DNA from: an uncultured Bacteroides sp.
GTDB lineage: Bacteria; Bacteroidota; Bacteroidia; Bacteroidales; UBA932
Reading direction: 5' to 3'
Length of the DNA stretch: 64,000 nt
Assembly: GCA_945874355.1 (NCBI GenBank)
Contig: CAMCGB010000001.1
Coordinates: 146,275-210,274, forward strand
Below the pieces are notes generated by a model. That model did no database searches and had not been told where the DNA came from. It was given only the letters and a program-made list of their open reading frames with translations. Position 1 is the stretch's first letter. Every line of letters starts with the position of its first letter. Position numbers and translations under genes: made by a program. Below, one piece after another: positions 25,708 to 36,173 of this stretch.

Positions 25708-27225
25708 ATGAGTTCAGATCGCAGAATTTACATTTTTGATACCACCCTTCGTGACGGGGAGCAGGTGCCCGGATGCCAGCTCAATACCGTAGAAAAAATT
25801 CAGGTGGCCCGTATGCTCGAAGAGTTGGGGGTGGATGTCATCGAGGCAGGTTTCCCGATTTCAAGTCCCGGGGATTTCAATTCTGTCGTGGAGATATCAA
25901 AGGCTGTTACCTGGCCGGTGATATGCGCCCTTACAAGAGCCGTCCCCAAGGATATCGATACGGCCGCCGAGGCCCTGAAATATGCCCGCCACAAAAGAAT
26001 CCACACGGGCATAGGGACCTCCGACTCCCACATCAGGTACAAGTTCAACTCCAACAGGGAGGAAATCCTTGAGAGGGCGGTTGCCGCCGTGAAGTACGCC
26101 AAGAAGTACGTGGAGGATGTGGAGTTCTATGCCGAAGACGCCGGAAGGACTGATAATGAATACCTTGCGAGGGTGGTTGAGGCTGTCATCAAGGCCGGTG
26201 CCACGGTGGTGAACATACCCGACACCACCGGCTACTGCCTGCCCGAGGAGTACGCCTCGAAGATACGTTACCTGGTGGAGAATGTGGACGGGATAGACAA
26301 GGCAATCATCTCCACCCACTGCCACAACGACCTGGGCATGGCCACAGCCAACACCATTTCGGGACTGATAGCGGGGGCTTCGCAGTGCGAGGTGACCATC
26401 AACGGAGTGGGGGAGCGGGCCGGTAACACTGCCCTCGAGGAGATAGCTATGATTATCCGCAGCCACTCGGACATCCCCCTGCAGACCAACATCAACACCA
26501 CCAAAATCGCCCCGGCGAGCCGTATGGTGTCGTCCCTTATGAGTATGCCTGTGCAGGCTAACAAGGCTATCGTCGGCCGCAACGCCTTCGCGCATTCTTC
26601 CGGCATACATCAGGACGGGGTGCTGAAGGATGTGTCCACCTACGAAATCATCAACCCCAAGGATGTGGGCATCGACGACAACCAGATAGTGCTCACCGCC
26701 CGCAGCGGACACGCCGCCCTCAAATACAGGCTTGAGACCCTGGGAGTCAAGATGAGCGAGGAGAAGCTGGACGACTTCTACAATAATGTATTCCTCAAGT
26801 ATGCGGACCAGCGCAAGCAGGTGGGCGACGACGACCTGCTGGCCCTGTGCGGAGCCCATAGAGGCCCGGCAGTGCATATCAAGCTTGACTATCTGCAAGT
26901 TACAAGCGGCAAGGGAGTGCGTCCCGTGGCCAGTGTGGGGCTGGATATAGCAGGGGAGAAGTTCGAAGCCGCTTCGGGCGGAAACGGTCCCGTGGATGCC
27001 GCCCTGAACGCCATCAAGACCATTATCCGCCGTCACGTGACCATCAAGGAATTCACAATCCAGAACATAACCAACGGCAGCGACGACCTGGGGAAGGTGC
27101 ATATGCAGGTGGAAAGCGAAGGTCGGGTGTATTACGGCTTCGGGGCATCGACCGACATCATCACCGCTTCGGTGGAGGCTTATCTGGATTGCATCAACAA
27201 GTTCAAGAACGTTAACCTTGAATAA
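25708..27225 (+). CDS. leuA: 2-isopropylmalate synthase
   Basis: A 505-residue enzyme condensing 2-oxoisovalerate with acetyl-CoA, the first committed step to leucine. The ATG at 25708 gives [22 protein letters not shown], the standard start; the longer open frame upstream is unlike the family. Further signatures are [26 protein letters not shown] and [15 protein letters not shown], and a C-terminal LeuA dimer/regulatory domain from about 375. Citramalate synthase is a weaker alternative. Its TAA overlaps the leuC ATG by one base. Confidence 0.95.
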   Translation: MSSDRRIYIFDTTLRDGEQVPGCQLNTVEKIQVARMLEELGVDVIEAGFPISSPGDFNSVVEISKAVTWPVICALTRAVPKDIDTAAEALKYARHKRIHTGIGTSDSHIRYKFNSNREEILERAVAAVKYAKKYVEDVEFYAEDAGRTDNEYLARVVEAVIKAGATVVNIPDTTGYCLPEEYASKIRYLVENVDGIDKAIISTHCHNDLGMATANTISGLIAGASQCEVTINGVGERAGNTALEEIAMIIRSHSDIPLQTNINTTKIAPASRMVSSLMSMPVQANKAIVGRNAFAHSSGIHQDGVLKDVSTYEIINPKDVGIDDNQIVLTARSGHAALKYRLETLGVKMSEEKLDDFYNNVFLKYADQRKQVGDDDLLALCGAHRGPAVHIKLDYLQVTSGKGVRPVASVGLDIAGEKFEAASGGNGPVDAALNAIKTIIRRHVTIKEFTIQNITNGSDDLGKVHMQVESEGRVYYGFGASTDIITASVEAYLDCINKFKNVNLE

Positions 27226-28592
27226 TGAAAACCATTTTCGACAAAATATGGGATAGCCACGTGGTGAACAGCATCCATGACGGCCCGCAGCAGCTGTACA
27301 TTGACCGTCTCTATTGCCACGAAGTGACTTCTCCCCAGGCTTTTGAAGGCTTGAGGAGCAGAGGACTCAAACCTTTGAGGCCCGGCAGGATATTCTGTAT
27401 GCCGGATCACAACACCCCTACCGTGGACCAGGACAAGCCCATAAAGGACCCTGTTTCGCGTTCCCAGGTGGAGACTCTTCAGAGGAACGCCGCGGAGTTC
27501 GGCCTTGAGTACTACGGACTTGACAGCCCCGACAACGGCATCATACACGTCGTGGGACCCGAGAAGGGCCTGAGCCTGCCGGGTATGACCATAGTCTGCG
27601 GGGATTCCCACACTTCCACCCACGGGGCCGTCGGAGCCGTGGCTTTCGGTATAGGGACGAGCGAAGTGGAGATGGTGCTCGCCAGCCAGTGCATACTCCA
27701 GCGAAAGCCCCGCACGATGCGTATAACAGTGAATGGAACTCTGGGCAAGTGCGTGACTGCAAAGGATTTGGCCCTATATCTGATGAGCCGTATCTCTACA
27801 AGCGGCGCCACCGGCTACTTCATCGAGTATGCCGGTCAGGCAGTCCGCGCCCTTTCGATGGAAGGCCGGCTGACTCTCTGCAACCTGTCCATTGAAATGG
27901 GCGCGAGGGGAGGACTCATAGCTCCCGACCAGACCACTTTCGACTATCTGAAAGGCAGGCCGTACGCTCCCGAGGGCGAGGATTGGGATAAGGCTGTGGA
28001 GTATTGGAAGAGCCTGTGCAGCGAGCCTGACGCTGTATTTGATTATGAACTGGAGTTCGATGCGGCCGACATCACCCCTATGGTAACCTATGGAACGAAC
28101 CCCGGAGCGGGTGTGGGCATAGGCGGAGTAATCCCCGACGACGCCACCGACAGGGAACTAGAATATATGGGCTTCCGAAGGGGAGAGAAGATGCTTGGAA
28201 AGAAGATTGATTATGTGTTCCTCGGTGCCTGCACCAACGGCAGGATAGAGGATTTCAGGGCTTTTTGCTCAGTGGTGAAAGGACGCAAGAAATCCCCCGG
28301 GGTCACTGCCTGGCTTGTGCCTGGCTCCCGTCAGGTTGAGCGTCAGATAGAAAGCGAGGGCCTCGGGGACATACTCCGTCAGGCCGGATTCGAACTCCGT
28401 CGGCCCGGCTGCTCGGCCTGCCTTGCGATGAACGAGGATAAGATTCCTGCTTACAAATATGCCCTTTCGACTTCCAACCGCAACTTCGAAGGGCGCCAGG
28501 GGCCGCTTTCCCGCACCTTGCTGTGCAGCCCTATGGTGGCGGCGGCTTCAGCCCTGAGCGGAGTGATAAGCGATCCGAGGGAACTGGTTTAA
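27225..28592 (+). CDS. leuC: 3-isopropylmalate dehydratase large subunit
   Basis: A 455-residue aconitase-family subunit. [14 protein letters not shown], the family start, is followed by [22 protein letters not shown] and the cluster-binding cysteines in LGACTNGR and [11 protein letters not shown]. It isomerises 2- to 3-isopropylmalate with LeuD. The ATG shares a base with the leuA stop, so the two are translationally coupled. Confidence 0.97.
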   Translation: MKTIFDKIWDSHVVNSIHDGPQQLYIDRLYCHEVTSPQAFEGLRSRGLKPLRPGRIFCMPDHNTPTVDQDKPIKDPVSRSQVETLQRNAAEFGLEYYGLDSPDNGIIHVVGPEKGLSLPGMTIVCGDSHTSTHGAVGAVAFGIGTSEVEMVLASQCILQRKPRTMRITVNGTLGKCVTAKDLALYLMSRISTSGATGYFIEYAGQAVRALSMEGRLTLCNLSIEMGARGGLIAPDQTTFDYLKGRPYAPEGEDWDKAVEYWKSLCSEPDAVFDYELEFDAADITPMVTYGTNPGAGVGIGGVIPDDATDRELEYMGFRRGEKMLGKKIDYVFLGACTNGRIEDFRAFCSVVKGRKKSPGVTAWLVPGSRQVERQIESEGLGDILRQAGFELRRPGCSACLAMNEDKIPAYKYALSTSNRNFEGRQGPLSRTLLCSPMVAAASALSGVISDPRELV

Positions 28593-28613
28593 AGGCCTTG
28601 AAACAGAGATAGT

Positions 28614-29204
28614 ATGAAACAGAAATTCGACATAATAGAGAGCACTTGTGTGCCGGTGAAGATAGATAATCTTGATACTGACCAGATTATCCCGGCCCGC
28701 TTTCTCAAACAGACAGTCAGGGACGAAGGCTTCTACGGACAGATGCTTTTCTGCGACCGCCGCTTCAATGCTGACGGAAGCCCGAAAGCCGGCTTCCCCC
28801 TGAATGACAGCCGGTACAGCGGTTGCATCCTGGTTGCGGGGGCTAATTTCGGTTGCGGTTCGAGCCGTGAACACGCCGCCTGGGCCCTTGCCGGTTACGG
28901 CTTCAGGGTAGTGGTGTCTTCATCTTTTGCCGACATCCATCGCCAGAACGAGCTGAACAATTTCGTTCTTCCTGTGCAGGTCAGTGCCGCTTTCCTCGAG
29001 AATCTCTTCGCGGCAGTAGAGGCCGAGCCTTCGACTGTCGTAAGGGTGGATGTCCCCGCCCAGACAATCAGCTTCGACGGCCATACGGAGTCTTTCGAGC
29101 TTGATCCGTACAAGAAAATCTGCCTTATGAACGCGCAGGACGACATCGACTACCTGCTTTCTACAATTGATGACATCGAGCGATACGAAAAGAGTCATTC
29201 CTGA
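28614..29204 (+). CDS. leuD: 3-isopropylmalate dehydratase small subunit
   Basis: A 196-residue swivel-domain subunit, partner of LeuC. TCVPVKIDNLDTDQIIPARFLK and GANFGCGSSREHAAWAL are the diagnostic motifs, and FADIHRQNELNNFVLPV follows. It lies 21 bp after leuC and 2 bp before metX. leuB, usually the fourth gene of this pathway cluster, is not present; metX follows instead. Confidence 0.97.
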   Translation: MKQKFDIIESTCVPVKIDNLDTDQIIPARFLKQTVRDEGFYGQMLFCDRRFNADGSPKAGFPLNDSRYSGCILVAGANFGCGSSREHAAWALAGYGFRVVVSSSFADIHRQNELNNFVLPVQVSAAFLENLFAAVEAEPSTVVRVDVPAQTISFDGHTESFELDPYKKICLMNAQDDIDYLLSTIDDIERYEKSHS

Positions 29205-29206
29205 TT

Positions 29207-30271
29207 ATGGCAACATCACTGCTTGAAGCTCATACCCTCAAAACCGGCTCCGCTTTTGAGCTGGAAAGTTCAGGGCATTTCGATGACCTGGAGCTTGTCT
29301 ATTATACTTCCCGCCGCAGCTATACTCCCGGCGAAAAGGTGGTCTGGATCTGCCACGCGCTCACAGGCGATGCCGACCCGTCGGATTGGTGGCCCCAGCT
29401 GGTGGGAGAGGGACTGCTGATTGATCCCCGCAAGTACTTCGTGGTGTGCGTCAATATGCTCAGCTCGCCCTACGGTTCTACCTGCCCGCTCAGCCCCAAG
29501 CCCTCGGACTCTCTTCCCTATCTCCTTGATTTTCCCAAGATTACAATACGGGATATGGTCCGCTCCTGCATCCTTGTCAGGAAGGCTCTCGGGGTGGAGA
29601 AGATAGACCTTCTGCTGGGACCTTCAATCGGAGGCTATCTGGCTCTCGAGTGGGCTATAATGGAAGCTTCAGTTATCGGCAATGCAGTCTTTCTTGCTAC
29701 GGCACCGAGGGTAACTCCTTATATGACAGCGCTCAACGAGTCCCAAAGGATGGCGCTCGAAGCAGACCAGACTTTCCGGCAGGCTGCTACCAGGGCTCAG
29801 GAAGGCTTCCCTAAGGCGGGCGGACAGAAAGGCCTTGCCTGCGCAAGAACCATAGCCCTCGCGTCTTACCGCTCGTTCGACGGCTATAATCTCACCCAGG
29901 TAGAAAATGACCCCGATTGCCTGTTTGCCGACAGGGCCGCTTCGTACCACCGCTATCAGGGGAAGAAGCTTGTGGACCGTTTCGATGCCTACAGCTATTA
30001 CTACCTGACCTATGCCCTGGACAGCCACAATGTCGGAAGGGGCAGGGGCGGAGTCAGAAAGGCTCTCTGCGGCATCACTGCCCGCAGTCTGGTCATCAAC
30101 ATCACCTCCGACGTGCTCTTCCCTCCGAAGATAGGCCGCTCGGTAGCCTCCTCAATAAAAGATTGCACTTACGCCGAGCTCAGTTCGCTTTTCGGCCACG
30201 ACGGTTTCCTGGTGGAGAGCAAGGCCCTGAACGCCATTCTCGCTCCCTTCTTCGAGAGCAGTTTGGGCTGA
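29207..30271 (+). CDS. metX: Homoserine O-acetyltransferase
   Basis: A 354-residue alpha/beta hydrolase that acetylates homoserine for methionine synthesis. The first signature is WICHALTGDADPSDWWPQLVG, the substrate loop SPYGSTCPLSP is conserved, and the nucleophile elbow is GPSIGGYLALEW. The catalytic Asp is in ITSDVLFPP and the His in LFGHDGFLVE. The start lies 2 bp after leuD, making leuA-C-D-metX a single operon. The family also includes succinyl-specific members, which sequence alone does not exclude. Confidence 0.92.
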   Translation: MATSLLEAHTLKTGSAFELESSGHFDDLELVYYTSRRSYTPGEKVVWICHALTGDADPSDWWPQLVGEGLLIDPRKYFVVCVNMLSSPYGSTCPLSPKPSDSLPYLLDFPKITIRDMVRSCILVRKALGVEKIDLLLGPSIGGYLALEWAIMEASVIGNAVFLATAPRVTPYMTALNESQRMALEADQTFRQAATRAQEGFPKAGGQKGLACARTIALASYRSFDGYNLTQVENDPDCLFADRAASYHRYQGKKLVDRFDAYSYYYLTYALDSHNVGRGRGGVRKALCGITARSLVINITSDVLFPPKIGRSVASSIKDCTYAELSSLFGHDGFLVESKALNAILAPFFESSLG

Positions 30272-30293
30272 AAATGATTTTTTCCTAATTTTG
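30262..30293 (+). promoter_or_regulatory. Promoter for lysC-lysA
   Basis: TTTG at 30262-30265, a 20-bp spacer and TAATTTTG at 30286-30293 fit the Bacteroidetes consensus. The -33 box lies within the last codons of metX. The leader to the ATG at 30330 would be about 32 nt. Confidence 0.7.
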
Positions 30294-30329
30294 CGCCTCG
30301 ATTGACGCATCTTAGTTTATATATTGCAT

Positions 30330-31649
30330 ATGAAGGTTATGAAGTTTGGCGGGACCTCAGTCGGCTCGCCCCAGAGAATCAAGAACGTAGCTTCTCTAGT
30401 CACTGCGACCGCAGGGGATTTCGTGGTACTGTCCGCTATGAGCGGGACTACCAACTCGCTTGTCGAAATATCTGACTATCTGTACAATAAGAACCCGGAA
30501 GGGGCTATGGATACCATAGGTCGTCTCGAAGCCAAGTATCGCAGCCATATAAGCGAACTGTATTCCAAGGAAGAGTATAAGGGCAAGGCCCAGACTTATG
30601 CCGACGGGGTGTTCGAGTATCTTAAGAGCTTTACAAAAAGCCTTTTCACCCAGACCGAGGAGAAGCTCATCGTAGCCCAGGGAGAGCTCCTTTCGACCCA
30701 TATGATGTACTATTACCTGCTTGAGCAGGGATACAAGCCCGCCCTTCTGAATGCCCTCGATTTCATGAAAACCGACGCCCAGGGTGAGCCCGACAGCGAG
30801 TACATCAAGACCAGGCTTGCAGAGGTAATCAAGGACTTCGAAGGCGCGGATCTGTATCTGACCCAGGGCTTTATCTGCCGCAACCTGCACGGAGAGGTGG
30901 ACAATCTGCTCCGCGGAGGATCCGACTACACGGCATCCCTTATCGGAGCTGCTCTCGGAGTCGAGGAGATTCAGATATGGACCGATATAGACGGTATGCA
31001 CAACAACGACCCCAGGGTGGTGGAAGGGACCTCGGCCGTAAGGCATCTGCATTTCGACGAGGCTGCTGAGCTGGGTTATTTCGGAGCCAAGATTCTCCAT
31101 CCTACCTGTATACAGCCTGCAAGGTTCGCAAACATTCCCGTGAGGCTGCTGAACACTATGGACCCCCAGGCTCCCGGAACGATAATCAACAATATCAAGG
31201 AGTGCGGCAGCATCAAGGCCATTGCCGCCAAGGACAATATTACCGCAATCCGCATCAAGTCTTCGAGGATGCTGCTTGCCCACGGCTTCCTGAGGAAGGT
31301 GTTTGAAATTTTCGAGAGCTACCAGACCTCCATCGATATGGTGTGCACATCAGAGGTAGGAGTGTCGATGTCTATAGACAACACGCTGCATCTCAATGAG
31401 ATAGTGCACGACCTCAAGAAGTACGGAACCGTCAGTGTGGACCTTGATATGTGCATAGTCTGCGTCGTCGGGGATATGGATTGGGAGAACGTGGGCTTCG
31501 AGAGCCGCGCGATGGAGGCTATGAAGGACATCCCCGTGAGAATGATTTCCTACGGAGGAAGCAACAACAACATTTCGCTTCTTGTAAGGGGTGAGGATAA
31601 GAACAGGACTCTGCGCTCGCTGAGCAAATGCCTTTTCGAAAATGCTTAA
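30330..31649 (+). CDS. lysC: Aspartokinase, monofunctional
   Basis: A 439-residue aspartate kinase. The ATG at 30330 gives MKVMKFGGTSVGSPQRI, and an in-frame TTG two codons upstream is less likely. Catalytic motifs are LVVLSAMSGTTNSL-like (VVLSAMSGTTNSLVE), TQGFICRN and LRGGSDYTASLIGAAL. Two C-terminal ACT domains (about 300-435) supply feedback binding. Its stop overlaps the lysA start by 8 bp, so its likely role is the lysine branch. Confidence 0.95.
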   Translation: MKVMKFGGTSVGSPQRIKNVASLVTATAGDFVVLSAMSGTTNSLVEISDYLYNKNPEGAMDTIGRLEAKYRSHISELYSKEEYKGKAQTYADGVFEYLKSFTKSLFTQTEEKLIVAQGELLSTHMMYYYLLEQGYKPALLNALDFMKTDAQGEPDSEYIKTRLAEVIKDFEGADLYLTQGFICRNLHGEVDNLLRGGSDYTASLIGAALGVEEIQIWTDIDGMHNNDPRVVEGTSAVRHLHFDEAAELGYFGAKILHPTCIQPARFANIPVRLLNTMDPQAPGTIINNIKECGSIKAIAAKDNITAIRIKSSRMLLAHGFLRKVFEIFESYQTSIDMVCTSEVGVSMSIDNTLHLNEIVHDLKKYGTVSVDLDMCIVCVVGDMDWENVGFESRAMEAMKDIPVRMISYGGSNNNISLLVRGEDKNRTLRSLSKCLFENA

Positions 31650-32796
31650 AGGACAGTTCCCGCTTGAGCGCTTCAAGGCCCAGAAGACGCCTTTCTACTA
31701 CTATGATATGGCCCTTCTGGAAAAGACCCTCGACAAGGTAAATTCCATAGTCGGCCGTCTTCCCGACTATAAGGTGCACTATGCCGTCAAGGCTAACTTC
31801 AATCCGGTGATACTCAAGGCTATAGCCTCAAAAGGCCTGGGAGCCGACTGCGTTAGCGGAGGGGAAATCAGGGCCGCCCTCGAGGCCGGATTCCCCGCTT
31901 CCAGGATAGTTTATGCCGGAGTGGGTAAGAGCGACGAGGAGATAGTGCTTGGCCTTCGGAGCGGAATCAGCCGCTTCAATGTCGAGAGCGAGGCTGAGCT
32001 GGATGTCATTGCGGCCATTGCCGAAAGCGAAGGAGTGGTGGCGCCGGTCAGCTTCAGGGTCAATCCCGATATCGGGGCCCACACTCATGCCAATATCACT
32101 ACCGGCCTGGCAGAGAATAAGTTCGGCATCAATTATGAGCAGCTTGAGGGGGTTATCAGGAAGGCCCTGAGTCTGAGCTCGGTGCGCTATTGCGGCCTGC
32201 ATTTCCATATAGGAAGCCAGATACTGGATATGATGGATTTCGTGGCCCTTTGCAACCGCATCAATACTCTCACGCTCAAACTCAGGATGGCATCCCTTCC
32301 CGTGGGGGACATCAATGTGGGCGGCGGTCTGGGCATCAACTATCAGCATCCGAACCATCTTCCCATCGCCGACTTCGACCAGTATTTCGCCACTTTCCGC
32401 ACCCATCTGCGCCTTCCGCAGGGTACGGCGGTGCATTTCGAGCTGGGAAGGAGCATAGTGGCTCCCTGCGGCAGTCTGATTTCGAGGGTGCTGTATGTGA
32501 AGAAAGGCACCACCCGCCAGTTCGCCATCATCGACGCGAGCATGACCGAGCTTATAAGGCCGGCCCTCTACAAAGCCTACCACAGGATAGAGAACCTGAC
32601 TTCCGACCTGCCGGAGCAGATTTATGACGTGGTGGGACCCGTGTGCGAGAGCAGCGACGTGTTCCTGAAGGGCGCATCGATTGACGAATGCCGAAGGGGC
32701 GACCTGCTAGCGATACGCAGCGCCGGAGCTTACGGCGAGTCTATGGCGAGCCGCTATAACTGCCGAAAACTGCCCGAGAGCATCTTTAGCGAGTGA
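31642..32796 (+). CDS. lysA: Diaminopimelate decarboxylase
   Basis: A 384-residue PLP enzyme giving lysine from meso-diaminopimelate. The PLP lysine lies in KVHYAVKANFNP, the phosphate loop in GGGLGINY, and the second active-site half in GPVCESSDVF and GAYGESMASRYN. It starts inside the last codons of lysC (8-bp overlap), and no terminator hairpin follows. LysA here is slightly shorter than the E. coli protein but complete. Confidence 0.96.
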   Translation: MLKGQFPLERFKAQKTPFYYYDMALLEKTLDKVNSIVGRLPDYKVHYAVKANFNPVILKAIASKGLGADCVSGGEIRAALEAGFPASRIVYAGVGKSDEEIVLGLRSGISRFNVESEAELDVIAAIAESEGVVAPVSFRVNPDIGAHTHANITTGLAENKFGINYEQLEGVIRKALSLSSVRYCGLHFHIGSQILDMMDFVALCNRINTLTLKLRMASLPVGDINVGGGLGINYQHPNHLPIADFDQYFATFRTHLRLPQGTAVHFELGRSIVAPCGSLISRVLYVKKGTTRQFAIIDASMTELIRPALYKAYHRIENLTSDLPEQIYDVVGPVCESSDVFLKGASIDECRRGDLLAIRSAGAYGESMASRYNCRKLPESIFSE

Positions 32797-32945
32797 TTTT
32801 TGCTTAAAAGTGTAGGATTAGTAATTCTTTTTTTTCATATTTGTTTTTGAAGTTCCGCACTTACGGAGCTTGGGTTGATATTGTTGGTTATGGGGTGGTA
32901 TATGCTGCTTCTATCCGTTATTGTTATAAAGTAAAAATTGCGCTT

Positions 32946-34394
32946 ATGAAAAAAGTTGCCAGTTCAATTCTGCGTCTTGGCGTTATGGCTGCCTTGGCGC
33001 TTTCTGTTGGCCTCGTTTCGTCCTGCGACAAGCAGGCGGCCGAAATGTCTGTCAATATGACCACTTCAACCCAGGGAGCGGTGATTTACCAGGGACAGAC
33101 CCTTTCATTCTCCTTTGCCGTTGCAGAGGCTTCGATGGAGGGCCTTGAACTTGAAGCGAAGTGCGATAACCCTGACTACACCGTAGAGGTGAAGGCTTCC
33201 AAGGCTACCGCCGGAGGTATGCTCTATGTAACAGCCCCCAAATACATATTCGCCCCCGCTACCGTCAATGTGACTCTTACCGCAAGCGAGGCTTCCCGCA
33301 CAAGCGAGTTCAAGTTTGCCGTAGAAGCCAGGATGGTGGATACCTATGTAGAATATACTGCAGCAGCAAATACCTTCCTGCTCGCTCCCGGCGCGTTCGC
33401 AAAGCTCCCCGCATATAAGGGAGTCAGCAAGGAGAAGCTGAGCTTCGCTTCCGCAGAACTTGTTTGGCAGGACAGCAAGGGTATGGTAGAGGCTCTGGTG
33501 GCAGAACCTTCAAACAGTGCCTTCTGGGTAGCCCTTGCCAAGGGCGTAAGCGGCAATGCAGTAGTCGCCCTCAAGGACAGCGAAGGCGTGATAGTATGGA
33601 GCTACCAGCTTTGGGTAAGTTCTTACGACCCTTCTGCAAAAGTTATGAAATATACCTATACTCCTGCCGAGGGAGAGAGCAAGTCGTTCGAGATGATGGA
33701 CCGTTATCTGGGAGCCCTCTCTTCAGAAGCCGGCAAAGAAAGCTCTCACGGCTGCTTCTACCAGTGGGGCAGAAAGGATCCGTTCCCCACATCGACCTAC
33801 GAAGCCAAGCTGAAGGAAGTGTACGATATGAAAGGAAATGTGGTTGAGAAGACCGTGGAGCCCTGCGCTGCCGAGAACAATATCGTTGTATCGATAGCAA
33901 ATCCCTTCACTCACTATTCAGGTGTAAGCGGCGGCAACTATGGCTGGCTCTCCAATACCAAGACCTTCCCCAAGACTGACGAAGTTGCTGACCTTTGGGG
34001 TGGCTTGAGCGGCACTAAAGGCATATATGACCCTTGTCCCGAAGGATGGATGGTTGCTCCCATCGAGGCCTGGTATTTCTATTCTGACGCTTCGGTTGTG
34101 AAGGAGAAAGTATTCGCCGACGTTGAGACTCCTGCCAACAAGGACCTTCTTGGAAGAAATGTCGTGATTGGCGAAGATAAATTCTGGTTCCCTGCCCAGG
34201 GAGAGGTTCAGCACAATGGAAATCTTTCCAGCTGCGTGGGTACAACATGGCCTTGCGCAAAGGCCTGGTCAGGCACTCAGGATACTGCAAACGTGCGCGC
34301 CTGGGCTGCCAGCGTATCTCCTTCCTCCACCAGCTACAAGGGTGGCCTCACCTTCGGCTATGAAGTGCCCGTACGCTGCGTGAAGGTTAAATAA
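32946..34394 (+). CDS. Surface lipoprotein, Ig-like plus MDR-x-LGA/WGRKDPF module
   Basis: A 482-residue lipoprotein. The ATG at 32946 gives a signal peptide ending SVGLVSSC, whereas the open frame further upstream would add an unlikely leader. Residues of about 30-130 form an Ig-like beta-sandwich. From about 165 comes a module seen again in the next gene: LVWQDSKGMVEAL, SGNAVVAL...VWSYQLWVSSYDP, MDRYLGAL, CFYQWGRKDPFP, DLWGGLSGTKGIYDPCPEGWM and a terminal VRCVKVK. It recalls the Fibrobacter 'major paralogous domain' / FISUMP fold of Bacteroidetes. It leads the SusC/SusD genes and is probably a surface-exposed, ligand-binding partner; this is inference. Confidence 0.7.
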   Translation: MKKVASSILRLGVMAALALSVGLVSSCDKQAAEMSVNMTTSTQGAVIYQGQTLSFSFAVAEASMEGLELEAKCDNPDYTVEVKASKATAGGMLYVTAPKYIFAPATVNVTLTASEASRTSEFKFAVEARMVDTYVEYTAAANTFLLAPGAFAKLPAYKGVSKEKLSFASAELVWQDSKGMVEALVAEPSNSAFWVALAKGVSGNAVVALKDSEGVIVWSYQLWVSSYDPSAKVMKYTYTPAEGESKSFEMMDRYLGALSSEAGKESSHGCFYQWGRKDPFPTSTYEAKLKEVYDMKGNVVEKTVEPCAAENNIVVSIANPFTHYSGVSGGNYGWLSNTKTFPKTDEVADLWGGLSGTKGIYDPCPEGWMVAPIEAWYFYSDASVVKEKVFADVETPANKDLLGRNVVIGEDKFWFPAQGEVQHNGNLSSCVGTTWPCAKAWSGTQDTANVRAWAASVSPSSTSYKGGLTFGYEVPVRCVKVK

Positions 34395-34415
34395 GTATCG
34401 CAAATACCCGCAAAT

Positions 34416-36173
34416 ATGAAAATGTTCTCAAAATCCATGAAGACTGCAGCAGCGTTAATGCTCGCTGCTGCAGCCGTTTTCTCTTATTCTTGCCAGAAGG
34501 AGACCCCTCCCGATCTGCCTTCACTCAAGGCTGCGTTCGGGTCTGACGAGTTCAATGTAGAACCCGGAGGAACCATCTCCCTTCCCTTTGTCGTAAACGG
34601 CCACGAAAATGTGGATGTAAGCGTAAGCGCGAAGGTATCCAACCCCAGGGCTGAAGTGAGCGTGAAGAATCCTTTGATGTACCAGGGAGATGTGGTCTTT
34701 ACCGCTCCTGCAGTGTCTTCAGGCGAGAATATCACTGTGACACTCAGCGTGCTGGACGAAAAGTACAACCGTAGTGTAGAGACCAGCACAACCGTAGTCG
34801 TCGGCTCTTCCGAGCCTTTGCAGCTCAGCTTGTATTCCGAGCTTAACTCAGTTGTCTGCAAGAGTGGAAGCAGTTTCAAGATTCCCTTTATCCTTTCAGG
34901 TCTCGGTTCTGCCAAGATGTCTTCAGCCTCTCTTGAGCTCAGTCCTTCAGACTGGAAAGGCAGCTACAGCTTCGCTCAGGATATGCTCTCCGGCGAAATA
35001 GCCATTACCGCACCTTCTTCTCTGTCCGACAAATTAAGCGTGAAATTCTCTGTGGTTGACGACTTTGACCGCAAGGCCGAGCTGAATCTCTCGATAGATA
35101 TAGTAATGGCAAGTGAAGCTGCCGGTGCCGCCAACTGCTACATCGTAAAGCCCGGTTCAAGCCTCACTATCAAAGCCGTAGAGGGCAACTCCAACGATAA
35201 GCTCGACTTTGATAACGCTAAACTCGTATGGCAGGATGCAGTGGGTATGGTAAAGAGCGTGTCTGCAAGCCAGACCGAAGGAGTGCTGGTTGTAAACCTG
35301 AACAGCGGCATTAGCGGCAATGCTGTGGTTGCCGCCACAAAGCAGGGCGAGATAGTATGGAGCTGGCATCTCTGGGTTAGTGACTACGATCCTGACGAGA
35401 ATCCTTTTGTATGGACCAGCAAAGCCGGCAATACTTTCACCTACATGGACCGCAATCTTGGTGCCATGGGGTGCGAGAAGTACAGCGCTGCCGCCCTCGG
35501 CCTTATGTACCAGTGGGGAAGAAAGGATCCTTTCGAAGGTTCTGACGGAGTGCATTCTTCCGTAAAGGTTAAGCAGTATGACTTCGAAGGCAACCGCATC
35601 ACCCAGACAGTTGAGCAAAGACCCGGATACAGCGAACTCAAGTCCACCACTCTTGCTCTTTCTATCAAGAATCCTATGACCTTCTACGTCGCTCCAGGCA
35701 GTGATTATCCTGTAGTAGACTGGTTTACCGACAAAGCCGAGCACCAGAACAACGATCTCTGGGGTGGTGTGTCAGGACTTAAGACCAAGTATGACCCCTG
35801 CCCTGAAGGTTGGATGGTTCCTGCTTCAGGAGAAGGCTGGGGCTTCAGGTCGGAGTATTCCAAGGGAGGCAAGTTGACCGACTCAACCCCTTATGATCCT
35901 TCATACCCCTGGTATATAGAGTATGATGACGAGTATTGCATTGGCTTCCGTTACAAGCAGTCCGACGGCAAAGAGTACTGGTTCCCCTTCACCGGAAAGT
36001 TGGACCCCAATAAGGGTGATCTCAGCGGAGTTGACGGCGGCGCCCTTTATCTGACCCGAAATACCAGCAACACCTTGATGGAAGTAGAGAGTTTTGCCTG
36101 GGGTAATCCTGCCAGTGAATTCCAATTGAACCGTTCATATGGTGCTACAGTGCGTTGCGTTAAAGTGAAATGA
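34416..36173 (+). CDS. Surface lipoprotein paralogue with two Ig-like repeats
   Basis: A 585-residue paralogue of the gene 21 bp upstream. It has a lipoprotein signal (ALMLAAAAVFSYSC) and two Ig-like domains (about 38-130 and 135-225). It shares GAANCYIVKPGSSL, LVWQDAVGMVKSV, GNAVVAATKQGEIVWSWHLW, MDRNLGAMG, LMYQWGRKDPFEG, DLWGGVSGLKTKYDPCPEGWM and an identical VRCVKVK ending with the upstream gene. Its ATGA overlap (4 bp) with susC implies translational coupling. The pair likely evolved by tandem duplication, the extra Ig repeat being gained or lost. Function unknown; a SusD-like or surface glycan-binding partner is inferred from position. Confidence 0.7.
   Translation: MKMFSKSMKTAAALMLAAAAVFSYSCQKETPPDLPSLKAAFGSDEFNVEPGGTISLPFVVNGHENVDVSVSAKVSNPRAEVSVKNPLMYQGDVVFTAPAVSSGENITVTLSVLDEKYNRSVETSTTVVVGSSEPLQLSLYSELNSVVCKSGSSFKIPFILSGLGSAKMSSASLELSPSDWKGSYSFAQDMLSGEIAITAPSSLSDKLSVKFSVVDDFDRKAELNLSIDIVMASEAAGAANCYIVKPGSSLTIKAVEGNSNDKLDFDNAKLVWQDAVGMVKSVSASQTEGVLVVNLNSGISGNAVVAATKQGEIVWSWHLWVSDYDPDENPFVWTSKAGNTFTYMDRNLGAMGCEKYSAAALGLMYQWGRKDPFEGSDGVHSSVKVKQYDFEGNRITQTVEQRPGYSELKSTTLALSIKNPMTFYVAPGSDYPVVDWFTDKAEHQNNDLWGGVSGLKTKYDPCPEGWMVPASGEGWGFRSEYSKGGKLTDSTPYDPSYPWYIEYDDEYCIGFRYKQSDGKEYWFPFTGKLDPNKGDLSGVDGGALYLTRNTSNTLMEVESFAWGNPASEFQLNRSYGATVRCVKVK

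Noticed and set aside
25897..27102. A 401-codon open frame opposite leuA
   Set aside because: It mirrors the leuA codon pattern, has a His/Val-rich composition unlike real proteins and no start signal.
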